Counted from the first letter of the stretch, positions 12,601 through 27,600 are shown. The stretch is 59,372 nucleotides of DNA from Candidatus Omnitrophota bacterium (GCA_903820505.1 CAIJHQ010000013.1:1-59372); one strand, 5' to 3'. Program-made: numbers and translations. Notes: generated from the letters alone by a model not told the origin.

Positions 12601-15600
12601 GGAATAACTCTCCGTATTGAAAACGCCGCCGGCGATCGAGGATTTGTAGGTCTTGGTATGGGTCACATCCTGGTTCTTCCAGTCAGCGCTGTTCCAGTCG
12701 ACACCGAAAGTTCCGAAACCGACCGCCGCCGCGTCCGCCCGTCCGACCGTTTCCTGGACGGACCAGGTGTAACCGCCGTTCACGGCTTTACTGATAACGT
12801 GCGCGATCCCCAAACCCAGCGCCACGACCGCGGACTGGGTCCAGGAATACGAGATATCGGAGCCGGCAACCGACTTATAGAAAAAATTCCGGAACGTGTT
12901 CAATACGTTCAAGAACGCGTTCCCTTCACCCAGTTCGGTAGTGATCTGGCTGCTGCTGACGCGCTCCTGCCGGTTATAGCTGGCGCGGTTCGGATCCGCC
13001 GCGTCGATAGAGATAGAATGCGAGACGTTCCCGTCCAAGGATGAGAAAGAATACGATGTCCGGTCCCCGCTAACCTGACGATAATACGTGGTGGCAGCGG
13101 GCGCGCTCGCCAGGGCCGCCGCCAATTGATCCCGCTGTTCCGCATCCTTCACCTTTGAGATCTGCGGCTGGATCATATCTTTCGCGACTCGGATCGATTG
13201 GCTGTAGCCCGCCCGTTTTCCTCCGGTAGCGGAGTTGGGATCTAGCTCCAATGAGACCGAGTGATTGATGTTCCCGTCCAGAGAGGCCCAGGAATAGCTC
13301 TGTTTGTTGCCCGTGACGGAAAGCGTAAAATTCCAGAAAGCGTTATCCGCCGCGCTGAAAGCTCGTTGGAACTGACTCTTTTGCGAATCGTCCTGAATAA
13401 GATTCGCAAGACCCAGGACCGTGGCGCGGGAAACACGCGTCGACTTCGTGAAACTTGATGCCGTCCTGAAACCGGACCCGGACGGCACATAAGCGTCCAC
13501 ACTAAGCCGGTACGAGATATTATTGTCTGCGGAGTTCCAGCCGTAAGATGTGCTGAGACCACTCTCGGTCTTCGTAAAACTCGCTGTTGCCGGCGTGCCC
13601 GCGATCGCACTGTTGAACGCCGTGATTTCGGCGGGATCGAGAATAGTTCCCGCCATAGCGCTCACCACCTCGCGCGTCACATACGTCGTTTTGGAATAGG
13701 ACGCGACTTTCGTGACCGTCCCGCCCGCTTGCGGATAATTCTTATCAAGACCGATACTGTGAGAAACATTCCCGTTACCCGACGTCCAAAAGAAGGTCTC
13801 GTTTGATCCGCTCACTTTCCAGGTGAACGCCGTCGTTGCGTCGGCGGCGGCAAGGCTCGCATTAAGCGCCGTCTTCTGACTCGGATCGATCACAAGGGAC
13901 GCCTGTTGCTCGACAATAGACTTCACGACCTGTATTTGACGGCTGTAGGTCGCGGAAGGCCCGTCCGGTGAACTCAGGTCGATCGAAATGCCGTAGCTGA
14001 TACCGTTGACCGTCCAAGCATAACTCTTAGCAGAACCGCTCTCCGTCATGAAAAACGGCACGGGGCCGGCCGTAGTTGAAAGCACTGGGGGAAATTCCGC
14101 CTGGAATTGCGCACGCATACTCTTCGGGGTGGTCACATTCTCCATTGTGCTGATCATGGGATCGATATCGCTGATCGTCACACGGGTCCGTTTGGAATAT
14201 TCCCACTTCGCACCGACGATCGCGCTGTCCATGGAAACCGACCAAGTGACGGCAGGCCGGCTCGGCAACGATACCTCATAAGTCGTGGTCGTGCCGCTGA
14301 CGGTACGCATGACTTTAGCGAACGGGTCCGCGAGGACCGCCTGCATCTCGATTCTTTCGGCATCCGTGATCGCGATGACAGAACCGGACAGGACTTGCGC
14401 GGGAGAAACGCGTTCCGCATAGGAAAAACTTGTGTTCATGGTTTCCAAGAAAGCCGGCGGTTCCGCGGTGTTCGTGGCGACACGCGTGGCCGACCGTGTC
14501 AGCGAATACGACCGCGAGCCCGTCACCGACTCCCAGCTATAACTGATCTCTTTCCCGGTCTGGCTGCGGCGGTACTGGGTGGCACTTCCGGTAAAAGCGC
14601 CGCTCAGGGCCTCGTCAAACGAGTTCCGCTCATCCGGAGAGAGTTGATCCCGGAGAGCCTGGATTTCCGCTTTGGTCACCGAAACCTGCGAGGAGAACGA
14701 TGTCGCGGTGCCGGTGGCTCCGTTGCCGTAGGCGGTCTGAGCTTTCGAAAGAGTGAACGCGACTTTGTTGCCCGCGGACTGCCAGTTCCAGGTGGTATCG
14801 GTCCCCGACAGGGTTTTGCTCGCATATTGGGACACGGTTCCGCTCAAAGCCGCGTCAAAAGCGGCTTGTTGGTCGGCGGGAAGCTCTGCGCGCAGCGATG
14901 TGAGCGCCGCGATATTCACGCGGGTCTGAACCGAGAAGCTCTTTTCCGTCTTCACACTTCCGTCGGCAAAACGAACTTCACTGGCCGCGATCGAATAGGT
15001 TCGGTTCCCGTCCTTTGAGGTCCAGTTATAGTTCACGTCCGTACCGGAGGTCGAACGCGTATATTCCGTAAGTGCGTCGACGTCCGCAAGTGCCGCGTTG
15101 TACTGGTTCTGCATGGCCTGAGTGGCGAACGTCCCGGCCTGCCCTGATACGAAACTCTTTGTGACCGTCACCTGTTCCGAGAAAGAAAATTTTGGCTTTT
15201 GGACAAAAGTCGTCTGGTCGGCCTGGAGTTCCTGATACGGGTCCTGGTTAAGGGTGTAGGACTTGAGACTGTCCGCGGACCGCCAGCTGTAATTGATGCT
15301 CCGGCCGCTTGTCGTTCGTGTGTATTCCCCACGGTTCGGGTCCACATCTTTAAGGGCTGCAGTGTACTGGTCCTTGACCGGCTGGCTCTCCAGATCGCTC
15401 ACGTGACCGGCCACTAGAGTGCCCGCGACCGCGACCTGCGCCATGAAATTCCAACGCCAGACGTCGGCGAAACTGCCGTCCGCTTGTTCCTCTTTCGAGT
15501 TGCCGCAACTCAGGGTGTAGGTCGTAACGCCATCCTTGTCCCTCCAATTGAACGACAATTCCTTTCCGGTGAGTGTCATCGAAAAACCCGCTACGGGATC

Positions 15601-18600
15601 GGCGTTCCCGACGGCGGCCAGATACTGGGCCTTAAGGTCGTCGTCATACGCGAGCAAGGCCTCGCGGGACTTGATCAGGGCGCCGTCGGCGAGAGCGGTC
15701 TGGGCGTTAAAACTCCACTGGACCCGCGTCTGGATCCCTGCGGCCGTGAGGATCTTGTCCGTCGAGCGGGTTAATGAGTAATTCGTGGAATCGTTGGCGG
15801 CGCTCTTCCAGGAATAACTCACCTGAGTGCCCGCCGTGGTCCTGACAAAATCGGTCAGCGAATCCGTATCACTGAGCGCGTTAAGGTACTGGTCCTTGAG
15901 GTCCTGGGTCTTGAGAACGTCCGCGTTCCCCGCCACCATGGCTTTGACCACATATTCCTGCTTGTTGAAACTCCACTTGGGCTGGCTTGAAACACTGCCG
16001 GTCGCCGTGAGCTCCTTGCGCTGGGCCACCGATAACGTGTAGGTCGCCGCGGCATCCGCGGACTTCCAGGTATAGCTGAGATCCGCTCCGGTGCGGGTCA
16101 TGTTGAAGGCCGTCGCGGAATCACTGGTGGCCAACGCGGCACTTAATTGATCTTTCTCTTCCGCACTCAGCCCCGAATCTTTCAGATGAGCCTCGATGTC
16201 GGAACGCTTGACCGCGATCTGTGAAGAAAAACCCCATTTGATCTGGTCCACGTACGTACCCGTTACGACCGGCTGCGTTGCCGAAGCGGCGCCGAGCACC
16301 GTCTCCGCCGCGGGCACGAAAACGGTGGTCGCGGACCGGGTCAACGTGTAGGCCGTGTCCCCGTCCAGGCTCTTCCAACTGAGGGTTTGATCTTTCCCAC
16401 TCGTCGAACGGCTATAGACCGTGACGCCGTCAGTGTCCGCCAGCGCGGCCTCATATTGTGTTCGAAGTTCGGCCGGAAGATCAGCCGTGCGTCCCGCGAC
16501 GAGCGACTTGACGACCGTTTCCTGGACCGCAAAGATCCATCGCTCCGGCGGCGGCACGATATAGGACCCTTCCGCCCGGAGTGTCGGGAACAAGGTTTTG
16601 GTGAGCGAATAGTTCTTCGCTCCGTCCGAGCTCCTCCAGGAGAACGTCGCGTCCGAGCCGCTAAGCGACATCATATAATCCGTATTGGCGCCGGAATCCG
16701 CCAAGGCCGCATTGTACTGCGCCTTTTCCTCGTCGGTTTTCAAAAGTTCCGCGTGGTTGGCTATATAGTCCTTAGAAACGCTCGCCTGGGTACTGAAAGT
16801 CCAGCGAACTACACCGGTCGATACGGTCTCGCTACGGGACAGCGAAAACCCCTTTGCCCCGTCCGCCGATTTCCAGCTGAAAGTCATGTCCGCGCCGCTC
16901 GTCGTCATTATAAATCCGGCGACCGCGTTATAGTCGTTCGCAGTCAGGACCGCTTCGGCCTGTTTCTTCTGGTCCGCGGGAAGAGCGTTCACATACGTTT
17001 TTACAAGATCAAGCGACACGGCCCGCTGCGTTGAAAAAGTCCACTTGGGAGTCCAGGAGACGCTGGTCCCGTCCGCCTGAATCACTGCGGCGCTATTTTG
17101 AGTTAGCGTTTGATTGAGGATCCCGTCCGCGGATCTCCAACTGATGGTCGCATCCGTCCCGGTCACGGAGATCTTGAAACCGTTATGGAAATCGTAGGCG
17201 TTTTCCGCAAGCGCCTCCTCGGCCGGGGATCGCTGGTTCGCCGGTAGCAGGGATACCTTTGCCGTTACATAGGCGGCCGATACGGTTTGTGTGGCCGCGA
17301 AGCTCCATTTCGGTGCCCGAACGACAGTGATATTATCCGCTTGCAGAGCCGCTATTTCCGTCCTGCTAAGCGCAAAACTCTTGTTCCCATCCGCAGTTCT
17401 CCAGCTGTAACTTTCATCTTTTCCGGTCACGGATCTCGTAAATCCGGAATAGGCGTCGAATGTGCCATCCGTGATCGCTGCAAGGTACTGCGCCCTCAGC
17501 GCGATCGATCCGGGATCCTTGTTGGCCTCCGCGGCAAGGTCATTAACATGCCCCGCCACAAGCTCCTTGACGACGGCCTGCTGGACCGTGAAACTCCACT
17601 TGGGAATCCAGCTCACGGTGTTGTTCGCCTGGAGAACGGCCTCTTTGTTCATGTTAAGCGAATAGTTCTTTGTTCCGTCCGCGGATTTCCAGCTGATGCG
17701 GACGTCCGTTCCCGTCACGAACATCGCGAAGCCCGCGGTCAAGTCATAGGAACCATCCGCGAGTGCGGACTGGGCCTGTACAATCGATTCGGAAGGCAGA
17801 TCGGCAACAAACGCCTTTGCGTATTCACGTGAGACGGCCTGCTGGGCCGAAAAACTCCACTTTGAAGCACGACTCACGGTCCCGTTCGCCTGGAGCACCG
17901 AATCATCGTTCCTGGTCAACGTGTAAGTCAAAGTCCCGTCCGCGGACTTCCAGGTATAATTCACATCCGTCCCACTCGTGGAGGCCGTAAAACCGCTATA
18001 GGAGTTATAAGTACCTTGCGCGAGTGCTGCGGCGGCCTGCGCTCTTTGAGCTTCGGGAAGATTGGTCAGCGTTACGTTCTGGTTCACAAAGTCGAACGAT
18101 ATCGCTTCTTGGATCGAGAAGCTCCACTTGGGCGAAAAGGCGCTGCTGACACCGTCCGCCTGAAGCACGGCGACCATATTCCGGTTAAGAGTAAAATTTT
18201 TCCTCGCATCGGCGGATCTCCAGGTAAGGCTCGTGTCCTTCCCGCTCACGGACATCGTGAAGCCCGCGGACACGTCATAGGAGCCGGCCGCGAAAGAGGC
18301 GGCAGCCTGCGTCCTTTGGACTTCGGGGAGATTGGTCAGCGTCACGTTCTGGCTGACATACTCGAGAGATACGGCTTGAGTCGCCGAAAAACTCCATTTT
18401 GGGCTGACGAGATATTTTCCGTCCGCCTGGAGTACGGCCTCTTTGTTCATATTCAATGAATAATTCTTGATCCCGTCCGCGGACTTCCAGCTGATCCGGA
18501 CGTCCGTTCCGGTCACGGACATCGCGAAACCGGCGGTTGCGTCATAAGCGCCCGAGGCGAGCGCGGCCTGCGCCTGTGCGAGCGTTTCGGACGGCAGGTT

Positions 18601-21600
18601 CGCAACAGCACTATTCACATAATCGTGCGACACCGCCTGTTGCGCCGAAAAACTCCATTTAGGACCGTTGAGGTAGGTTCCGTCCGCCTGAAGCACAGCC
18701 ACATCGCTCCTGTTGAGCGTGAAACTTCTGACCCCATCGGCCGCCCTCCAACTATAGCTATCATCTGCGCCGCTCGTCGTCATCGTGAAACCGAGATAAG
18801 CGTCGTACGAGGCCGCAAGAAGCGCCGCGTCGGCCAGACTCTTTTGATCCGCGGGTAGCCCTGTCAAATTCGCTTTCACAACATCGATGGAAACGGTTTG
18901 TTTTGCCGAGAAACTCCATTTCGACGTCCAAATAACAGCGCCGTCCGCCCCAAGGACCGCTGCTTCGGTCTTGCCGAACGTATAATTTCTCGACCCGTCA
19001 GAACTCTTCCATGTATAGTTCACGTCCGTTCCCGTCACGGACATCGTAAACCCGGCATTCACATCAATGGCCGCAAGTGCGATCTCGGCCTGCTCGCGTT
19101 GCTCGGCGGAAAGGTCAGCGGCGCCCAGCATGGCCGTTACGGTGTCGGAGGATGCCGTCTGCTGTATCGAAAAACTCCATTTCAGCGACCAAACCGCTTT
19201 GCCGTTCGCCTGGAGCACGGCATCAAGTGTCCTGCCGAGAAGAAAGGTCTTGTTCCCGTCCGCAGCCTTCCAGCCGAAGCTCGTCTCGGTTCCGTTCGTG
19301 GTCCTCGTGAACCCGGCATAGGCGTCATAGGCGCCGGCCGCAAGTGCCGCTTCATACTGCGCCCTCAAGGCGACAGCCCCCGGATTCGTCGAATCGGAAG
19401 CGGCCAAATCGTTCACGTGACCACTCACGAACGTTTTGGCGACCGTTTCCTGGACCGAGAAACCCCACCTGCCCAAAGGAAGGGACAGTCCGGCAGCATT
19501 GCGCTCCCAAACGGTGGTCTTCGAAAGCGTGAAACTTCTCGCACCGTCCGCGGAACGCCATCCGTAGTTCTCATCGCTCCCGGTCCTGGACAGCGTGAAT
19601 TCCGTCAAGGAATTCGAACCCGCGAGCGCCGCGACAAATTGGTCTTGGGTCGCCTGGTTCGGGAGTTGATCGATGCGACCCGCAAAGATCTCGCGCGCTA
19701 CAAGGGTCTGCGCGGTAAAACCCCATTTCTCTCGTGCCGCATAGGTCCCGTTCTGCTGCAGTTCCGGCGTGAATGTTTTGCTCAAACTGTAGGACTGTCC
19801 GCCGCGTGGCGATCTCCAGGTGTAGCTGACTTCCGTGCCGCTCATCGAACGGCTGTAAGCCGTCGCGGGAGCCACATCCTTCAGCGCCGTTTGATACTGG
19901 GCTTTCTGATCGTCAGACAGTGAATCACCATGCGCCGCCACTTCCCCGGCAAGGACCATGATCTGTTCGCTAAAACCCCACTTAAGACCGTCCTCATAAA
20001 CTTTGGTCACGTTCCCTTGGGCATCCGTCATTTCGGATACGAGCGTCTTGATTTTTGTGGATGAAAGAGAATAGTTTTTATCCCCGTCCGCGCTCTTCCA
20101 GCTATAACTGACATCGCCATCAGTTGTCGCCATGACAAATTCGGTCGCGCCGGTCGTGTCCGCAAGCGCCGCGGCGTATTGTGCCTGAAGCGAGGCCGAA
20201 AGTTCCGGATTTTTCCCGGTCATCACTTCTTTGGCCACGACGACTTGGGTGGTAAAACTCCATTTCGGCGTATCGAGATAACTTCCGTCCGCCTGAAGCA
20301 CGCGGGTCATGCTCTTCGTAAGCGTGTAGGACCGCTGTTTCGCAAGGTTCTTCCAGGAATAGGTTTTTTCGGTGCCGCTGATCGAACGCGTGTATTCAAC
20401 TAGGTCGCTCCCGGCCGCGACCACGTCGGCATATTGTTGGACGGCATCAGGATCGTTCGGATCGACGAGAACGGGTTCGTTGGCACGCTGCTGCACTTCG
20501 CCGAGGGTAACAAGCGCCGTTGCCGCGAACGACCACTTGATCGCTCCCGTGCTCTGCGTCAACGACCTCGAAAGATTGTAGCTAGTGACCCCGTTCGCGT
20601 CCGCCCAGCTGTAGGAGACCTCGTGACCGGTCGTGGTCTTCGTGAAAACAGTCAATGCGGGCGCGCGGGCCAGATCGAGAGCCGCTTTGTATTGTTCCTG
20701 AAGCTCCGGGGTCTCAAGATCGCTCACGTGCGTTTCTACGGCGGAACGCAACACAAGCGCTTGTGCGCTAAAGTTCCATTTTTGCACGGTCGTCCATGAA
20801 TTGTCGGCCTGTTGCACTTGCGCGTCCGTCCGTACAAGGGAGTAGGTCGTCCCGCCGGCTTTCGACTTCCAGGAAAGGGTCCGGTCATCGCCGCTTTGGC
20901 TCATCGAATACTCGGTCCCGTTGTCGGTGTCCGCGAGCGCTGCTGCGTACTGGTCCTTGGCGGCCTGTGACTCCAGATTGTCCGCGAAGAGTGCCGCCAG
21001 GGCCTTTACCACAAGAACTTGTTTGGCAAAGCCCCACTTCACCGCTGTCGCGGCCAAGTTTCCGGCCGCGTCCGAGGTCTTCTTCAGACCGCGGGTCAAC
21101 GAATAAGTGGCCGCTCCATCCACACTCTTCCAACTGTAACTCGTGTCATTCCCCGTCCGGTTCTTCGTATAAACCGTAAGAGCACTCGTGTCCGCGAGCG
21201 CCGTTTCATACTGCGCCGCCTGCCCGGGATCAAGTTCGGCCGCGTGATTCTCGACTTCAGTCCTCTTCACACGCGTCTGAACGCTGAAGGACCATTTCGC
21301 CGGGATGAGCACGGCGCCGGTCTCATCCATGATCTGCTCTTTGGCAAGCGCGTAGGTCCTGACCTTGTCGAGCGACTTCCAACTGTAGCTGACGTCGGTA
21401 CCAGCCGTCGTTTTCGTGAAATAGGTGGCCGCATTCGTATCTTTTAATGCGTCGCCATAAGATTGCTGCTGGTCGGCTGAGAGGTCGGCAACATGACCCT
21501 CGACTTCGCTGATCAAAATGATCGATTGTTCGCTGAAATTCCACTTCCGGATCGTATCGAACGTCATGCCGTCCGCGGTCCTCTGGACCTTGACGTTATT

Positions 21601-24600
21601 GGCGTTCAAACTGAACGTCGCCCCGCCGCTTAGGGCCTTCCATCCAAAGCTGAGGCTCGCCCCGCTGACCGTACGGGTGAACGACGCCACGCCGGCGGCT
21701 GCGTTCTTGAGCGCGGCTTGAGCCTGCGCCTTCGCAACATCGCCTTCCAATAAAAGAATGCTTTCGAGGATCACCGGCTGAGAAACATTGAGCATTTCGC
21801 TGAAGGCCCAGCGGTTCGTCGTTTCGGGAGCAGCTTCGGGGACTTCGATAAGTTCGGTCGAGCGGCTCAGACTGAAAACCCCGCCGCGATCCGCCGACTT
21901 CCAGCTGTAAGTAACGCTGTCGCCGCTCACTGTCTTGGAGAACGCGGTCCCGGTGTCGCCTTCCGGAGGAAGAGCGGCCGCGTACTGACTCCGGTACTCC
22001 GTTTCAAGGTCGTTGATATGCCCCGCCACTTCATTCCGCTGTACGGCGAACTGTGCGCTAAAACTCCACTTCGCGTTAGCAGAACTATAGACCGCAGGCG
22101 CGGTCGCCGTCGCCGGCGTCTGGATCACACGCTCTTCAGCCAGGGTGTAGGATGCGACACCGTCCGCCGATTTCCAGCCGTAACTGATATCCGCGCCGCT
22201 CGTGGACTTTGTAAAAAATGTGCCCGAAGCCACATCCGAAAGCGCCTTGCCATATTGCTCCCGGAGTTCAGAGGTTTCGAGGCGCGCGGCGTGGCCCTTA
22301 ACCTCATCGAATGAAACATAGACCTGTTCGTTGAACGACCACTTCGCGCTGTCGGTGAACGTCCTGGAGATCACGTTCCCGGAGGCATCTTTTTGTTCGG
22401 CCGCAAGTACCTTGACGTTTTCTTTAACGAGATTGAAGGTCCTGGCGCCATTCACGGACTTCCAGCTGTAACTCTCACTCAAACCGCTCGTTGTTCTGGA
22501 AAAGACCGTCGCGGAAGTTGTGTCCGCGAGTGCTACCGCATATTGATTCCGCAGTTCCTCCGTTCCGAGACCGTCCGCAAACGAAGTAGCTTCCGATCTC
22601 AGCACCAACGTTTGAGCGCTAAACGACCACCGCGGGATCTCGCTATATTTCAACGCGCCGTTCGCGTCCGTCTCATAGATAACATTGCCTTTCGGATCCG
22701 TAGCCACAGTTCCGTCGGGGTTCGTTTTCGCGATATACGTTTTCTCCGTCGATCGCGCTAGCGTGTACGTTCTCCCAATCGCGATCGCGGACTTCCAGCT
22801 GTAGCTGAGGTCCTTGCCGCTCAGGGTCTTCGTGAACGCCGTCGCAGTATTCGTGTCCGCGAGCGCGGCGATATATTGCGAACGATACTCCTCGTCCATC
22901 GAAGCGGCATAATCTTCGACCTCGAGTTTCTTCACCTGGGATTGCTCACTAAACGCCGCCTTGGCGCCCATCGGACCGCCCTGCTCGTTCTTAAGATTTT
23001 CGGAGGAAACCGTGTAAGCGCGCGCCTCATCGGCAGAGCGCCAGCTGTAACTCGTGTCCGTGCCGCTCATTGAGCGCGTATAGGTAGTAAAACTATCGGT
23101 ATTCGGGATCTCAAGTGCCGCAAGCATCTGCGACTTTTGATCGGCATCCGTGAGAAGCGCGACTTGCGATCCGGCCATCGATTTCACGACCGCGACCTGC
23201 TCCGAGAACGACCACCGTCCGACGGCCTGCCCGTAGACGGGGTTCCCGGAAGCATCTTTTCCGGTCTCAATCTCGACAAAGCTCTTTCCGAAGGAGAAAG
23301 TCCTGGCTTTGTCGATGCTCTGCCAGGAATAGGACACGTCATCGCCGCTCACCGACCGCGTGAACGTCGCCGAAAGCGGCGTTTCATCGAGGACCGCCTG
23401 GTATTGATCGCGCAACTCCTGCGTCTCGAGCATCATTTTGTTGTCGGTGCTGAGCACTTCCGCGCGGAGGACCAATCGCTCCGACGCGAAACCCCATTTC
23501 ATCTGTTCGGTATAGGTCGTCTTGTAAATAACGTCGCCATTGCCATCGCGTTTCGCCTGCGTGACGCCGTTCACGACTTCTGTCTCGGGATCGTAGATCT
23601 TCTGGATCGCCCCGCCGAGACGGTGGGTCGTAAGCCCGTTAAGCGCCTGCCAGCTGTAGCTGATCGATCCGCCGCTCAACGTCTTCGTGTAGACCGTGGC
23701 GCCGTCAACGCTGTTAACATCCAAAGCGGCCTGGTATTGTTCCCTCAATCCGGCCGTTTCGAGCATGCCCGCGAAACCAGCGGCTTCATCTTTTGTCACG
23801 CGCAGATTGGTCGAAAAACTCCATCGCTGTTTCTTCTCGTATTCGCGGGTGACCTTGCCTGCCGCGTCCGTTGTTTCCGACTTAAGCGTACGCTCGGTCG
23901 AGCGGGCAAACGAATAGGTCTTCGACAGGTCCCGGCTCTTCCAGCTGAATGAGATGTTCTCCCCGCTCTTCGACATTGTCACCGCGCACCCGGCGGTCCC
24001 TTCAACACAAAAGTCCGCCAGCGCGGCCTCATAAGCGGTCTTGTAGGTACCTTCAAGGAACGTCCCGTAACCCTCAACGCCAGTCCGCGGAACAGTTACC
24101 TGCTCGCTGAACGACCAGCGGGCGCCTTCCGCCGTCGCACCGAGCCGTGAAGCGCTCAGGCTGAAGCTCTGTACATGATCGAAACTTTGCCACGAATAAT
24201 TATCCTCCAGGCCCGTGGTCGTCTTCGTGAAGACGGTACCGAGATTCTTGTCCTCCAATTTCAGTTTTGAAAGCGCCGCCACAAGATCCGCCTTCGAATC
24301 ATCGTCCAGGAAACGCGCCTGATATTCGATCACGCTGATATCCACCGATACGTCCGTACGGAAACTCCAGCGTTCCACATCGCTCACCGAGCCGTCCGCT
24401 GCCGTGACCTTTTCCGTGGTCGCTGAGAGGGTGTGCGTGGCTTTTTGGGCCTTGGCCGTTTCATCGTAGGTGCTCCAGGAATAGGTGATATCCTTCCCGG
24501 AAGTGCTTTGCGTGAAGAACGTCGCGCCCGAGCCTTCGCTGAGGGCCCGCTCGTACTGCGCCCTCAGGACGCCGTTCTCAAGGCCCGCGGCATGCCCCTC

Positions 24601-27600
24601 GACCGCGGCGGCGAACACAAGTATCTCGGACCGGAAATTCCACTTTAACGTTTCGGTATACAAATAATTGCCGTTCGTATCCTTTTCATAGACAATGTTC
24701 CCTTGGTCGTCACGGACCGGTGTTCCGTCCCCGGACGTCGCGACCTTGACCGTGAATTGCTTGCTTTGACTCAGGAGATACGTGGTCGCGTCATCAAGAC
24801 CGGTCCAGCGATACGACGTCGATTCCCCGCTTACGGTCCGGGAATAGACCGTTGACGCGTCCGTGTCCGCAAGGGCCGCTTCGTACTGGGCTTTCTGAAC
24901 GGGATCTTCGATATTCTCCAGATATTTGGCAACATAAGCATGGGCGACGCGGTCGAATGTCGCGAAGCTCCAGTTGTTGCCGAGCTTCGTCGTGATGACG
25001 CCGTTCGCATCCGCGTACTCTTTCAGGGTCCGGGCGTTGGTCAAACTGTAGGTCTTGACCCCGCTTCTTCCGGTCCATTTGTAATTGATATCGTTCCCGC
25101 CGATAGCCATCGTGAACTTGGTCCAACTGGCCGTGTCGCGGATCGCGGCAAGATACTGGTCTTTCTCAAGTCCCGGAGGCAAATTAGCCACGGCTTTTTC
25201 GACCACCTCACGGCGAACGCGCATTTGAAGATTGAAGTCCCATTTCCCGACGACCTCGGTCTGGCCCTCCACTTTCGCGAAGGTCTTGGACAGCGTGAAC
25301 ACTTTCGACTTGTCACCGCTCACCCAACTGTAATTCACGTCCCGCCCGGTCTTCGTGACCGTGAAGTCCGTCGACGAATCGGCCTCGCGCAGCGCGTCCA
25401 GGTACTGGGCGCGCTTGTCGGTCGTCAGAACAGATTCCTTGCCGGAGACAACGGCCACAGAGACCTTCACTTCCGAGCTGAATCCCCAGGTCTCGTCTTT
25501 GGCGTAGATCTCAGTCCCGTCCGCCGCCGTTCCTACCGCGACCATTTCGATCCTCTGGGACAGCCGGTAATTGACCAGCTGGTCCTGTTCATTGGTCCCT
25601 TCCCATGAATAGTTATAACCGTCCGCCGACCGGGTCATGGTAAACAGAGTAAATTCGTCCGTGCCGGCCAAAGCCGCTTGGAAGGCCGCGTAATTTGTCG
25701 AGCTCAACGAGGTCAACCGACGCGGCGTCTTGATATCGCCTTCGATCCGGGGCCAGTCCGCATCTTTGAGGGCCGCAACAACGGTCTTGATGTCATTCCC
25801 GAGAGCGGAACCGGCGACAAGCGACTGGAATGCGGCAAGTGTCGCGGCTTCCTGCAATTGCTGCATCGTAACGCCCGGATCTTTGCTCTTATTGAGCAGC
25901 TCCTCTATTGATGATGCGATATACGGCACGAGGCAAAGTTGCGCGAGATAATCCTGAGTGATCTGGGAGAACCGCTGGGACACAGAAAAACTCGCTTCAC
26001 GTTCATACTCGACCTTCCCCTGGTCGTTCAAGATGCCGGTATTGCTGTAGCCGAGAGAATAGGATTTGATACCGTCAAGGCTCGTCCAGTTGTATTGCGT
26101 GACCGAAGTATCATCGAGGCTCATGCCCGAATGGCTTTCTATCGTCACGGAGCGGTTGAACGTCGTGGCCGGGTTCATGTTCTCCTTCAACCCTTCCATG
26201 AACATCTTGAGCTCTTCGGGAGCGATGGTCGCGACACCCGCTTTTGCTTTTTCTTGTTTCACGGGATCCGCAAGGTCCTTCTTCACGGCTTCAAAAGCCG
26301 CCCTATCTTCGGCCGACCCGCTGCTCAGACTTGCGATCACGTCCCTGAGGTCCTGCGAAATATCTTCCGTCGAAGCGTTCAAGACCTCCTTAAAATCATC
26401 CAGCGTCCCGGCGTTGATCAAGTTGGCCCGCAATTCGGGACTGATCACTGAAAGCAGAACAAGCGCGAGTTGGCCGTTGTAGACCTGGACAATCGCCTCG
26501 CGGCTCACGCGCGTCGTGGTCGAAAAACTGGCTTCCTGCGTAAAAAATCCTTCGTCACCCGCTGGGACCTTCAGGTCGATCGTGATCGAATACGACTCAT
26601 TTGGGTTCTGCGAGTTGGTCCACTGATAGGTCGTCTGTTTGTTGTCGCCTTCAACTCTATAGAAGACCGCCAGAGGATCGCTTGCCGCTTTGGCCGCCGC
26701 CTGGCGCATCGCCTCATCACGAATGAGCTTCACTGCGTCGAGCACTTCCACCCGGCTGACTTCGGTGTAAAACGTGGGAACTCCGGCAGGATCGAGGATC
26801 GCAAAGCCTTTGGCGCCAAGATCGTAGAAATCGTTCAGAGCAACACGCTGCGCTTCGCTGAAACCGTTAAGCGAGACGGTAACATGTGTGATGGGCCATT
26901 CGCCGTCCGAAATATGGCTGCCGAAAACTTCCTGCGCCGTACGGCCGTTCACGATCGCCGTCGCTTTTGAAATCTTCTTGCTTTCGATGTACTGAACCCG
27001 GTCGACGGCAGGCGTCGACGGATCAAGATCGACATATTGACCGTTCGCGTCGAGTTCAAGGTTCAGGATCACGGTCCGTGTCGTTAAGCCGTCGGCGGAA
27101 GTAATGGTATAACCGGTCCAGTCAAGCGTTCCGTCGTCACCGAGACCTTCCACGATCTGAAGGATCGCGTCGGCCCAATCAGGGCTCCCGCTAAGGTCCC
27201 CCAGCAAAAGCTCACGGATCGTTTTCGTTTCGCTGAACCGCGCGTCCTTTACTTCCTGGGAAACGGTCGTGACCGCTCCCGGTGTCGTAACGGCCGTCAC
27301 TTCTTCCTGGCTGACACGCGTCGATTTCTTGAAATTGGCCTCCGCGCCGCGGACCACGTGCGCGTCGGACGTGATCGAATAACTTACAAGAGGGTTCGTC
27401 AGGCTCGCCCACGAATAATTCAGATCGTCACTGCCGCGCTTCGTGACCGAAAAACTTTCGCCGTCCGCAAGCGCAGCCACCGCATTCGTTTTTTCTTCGG
27501 GATTCTTGATCGCATTGAGAAGAACCGTCATTGCCGCACGGCTCACGCGCTCCGTGCGCGTGAAGTTCGCGACCGTCATCTCCCCGCCCGCAGTCCCGAC

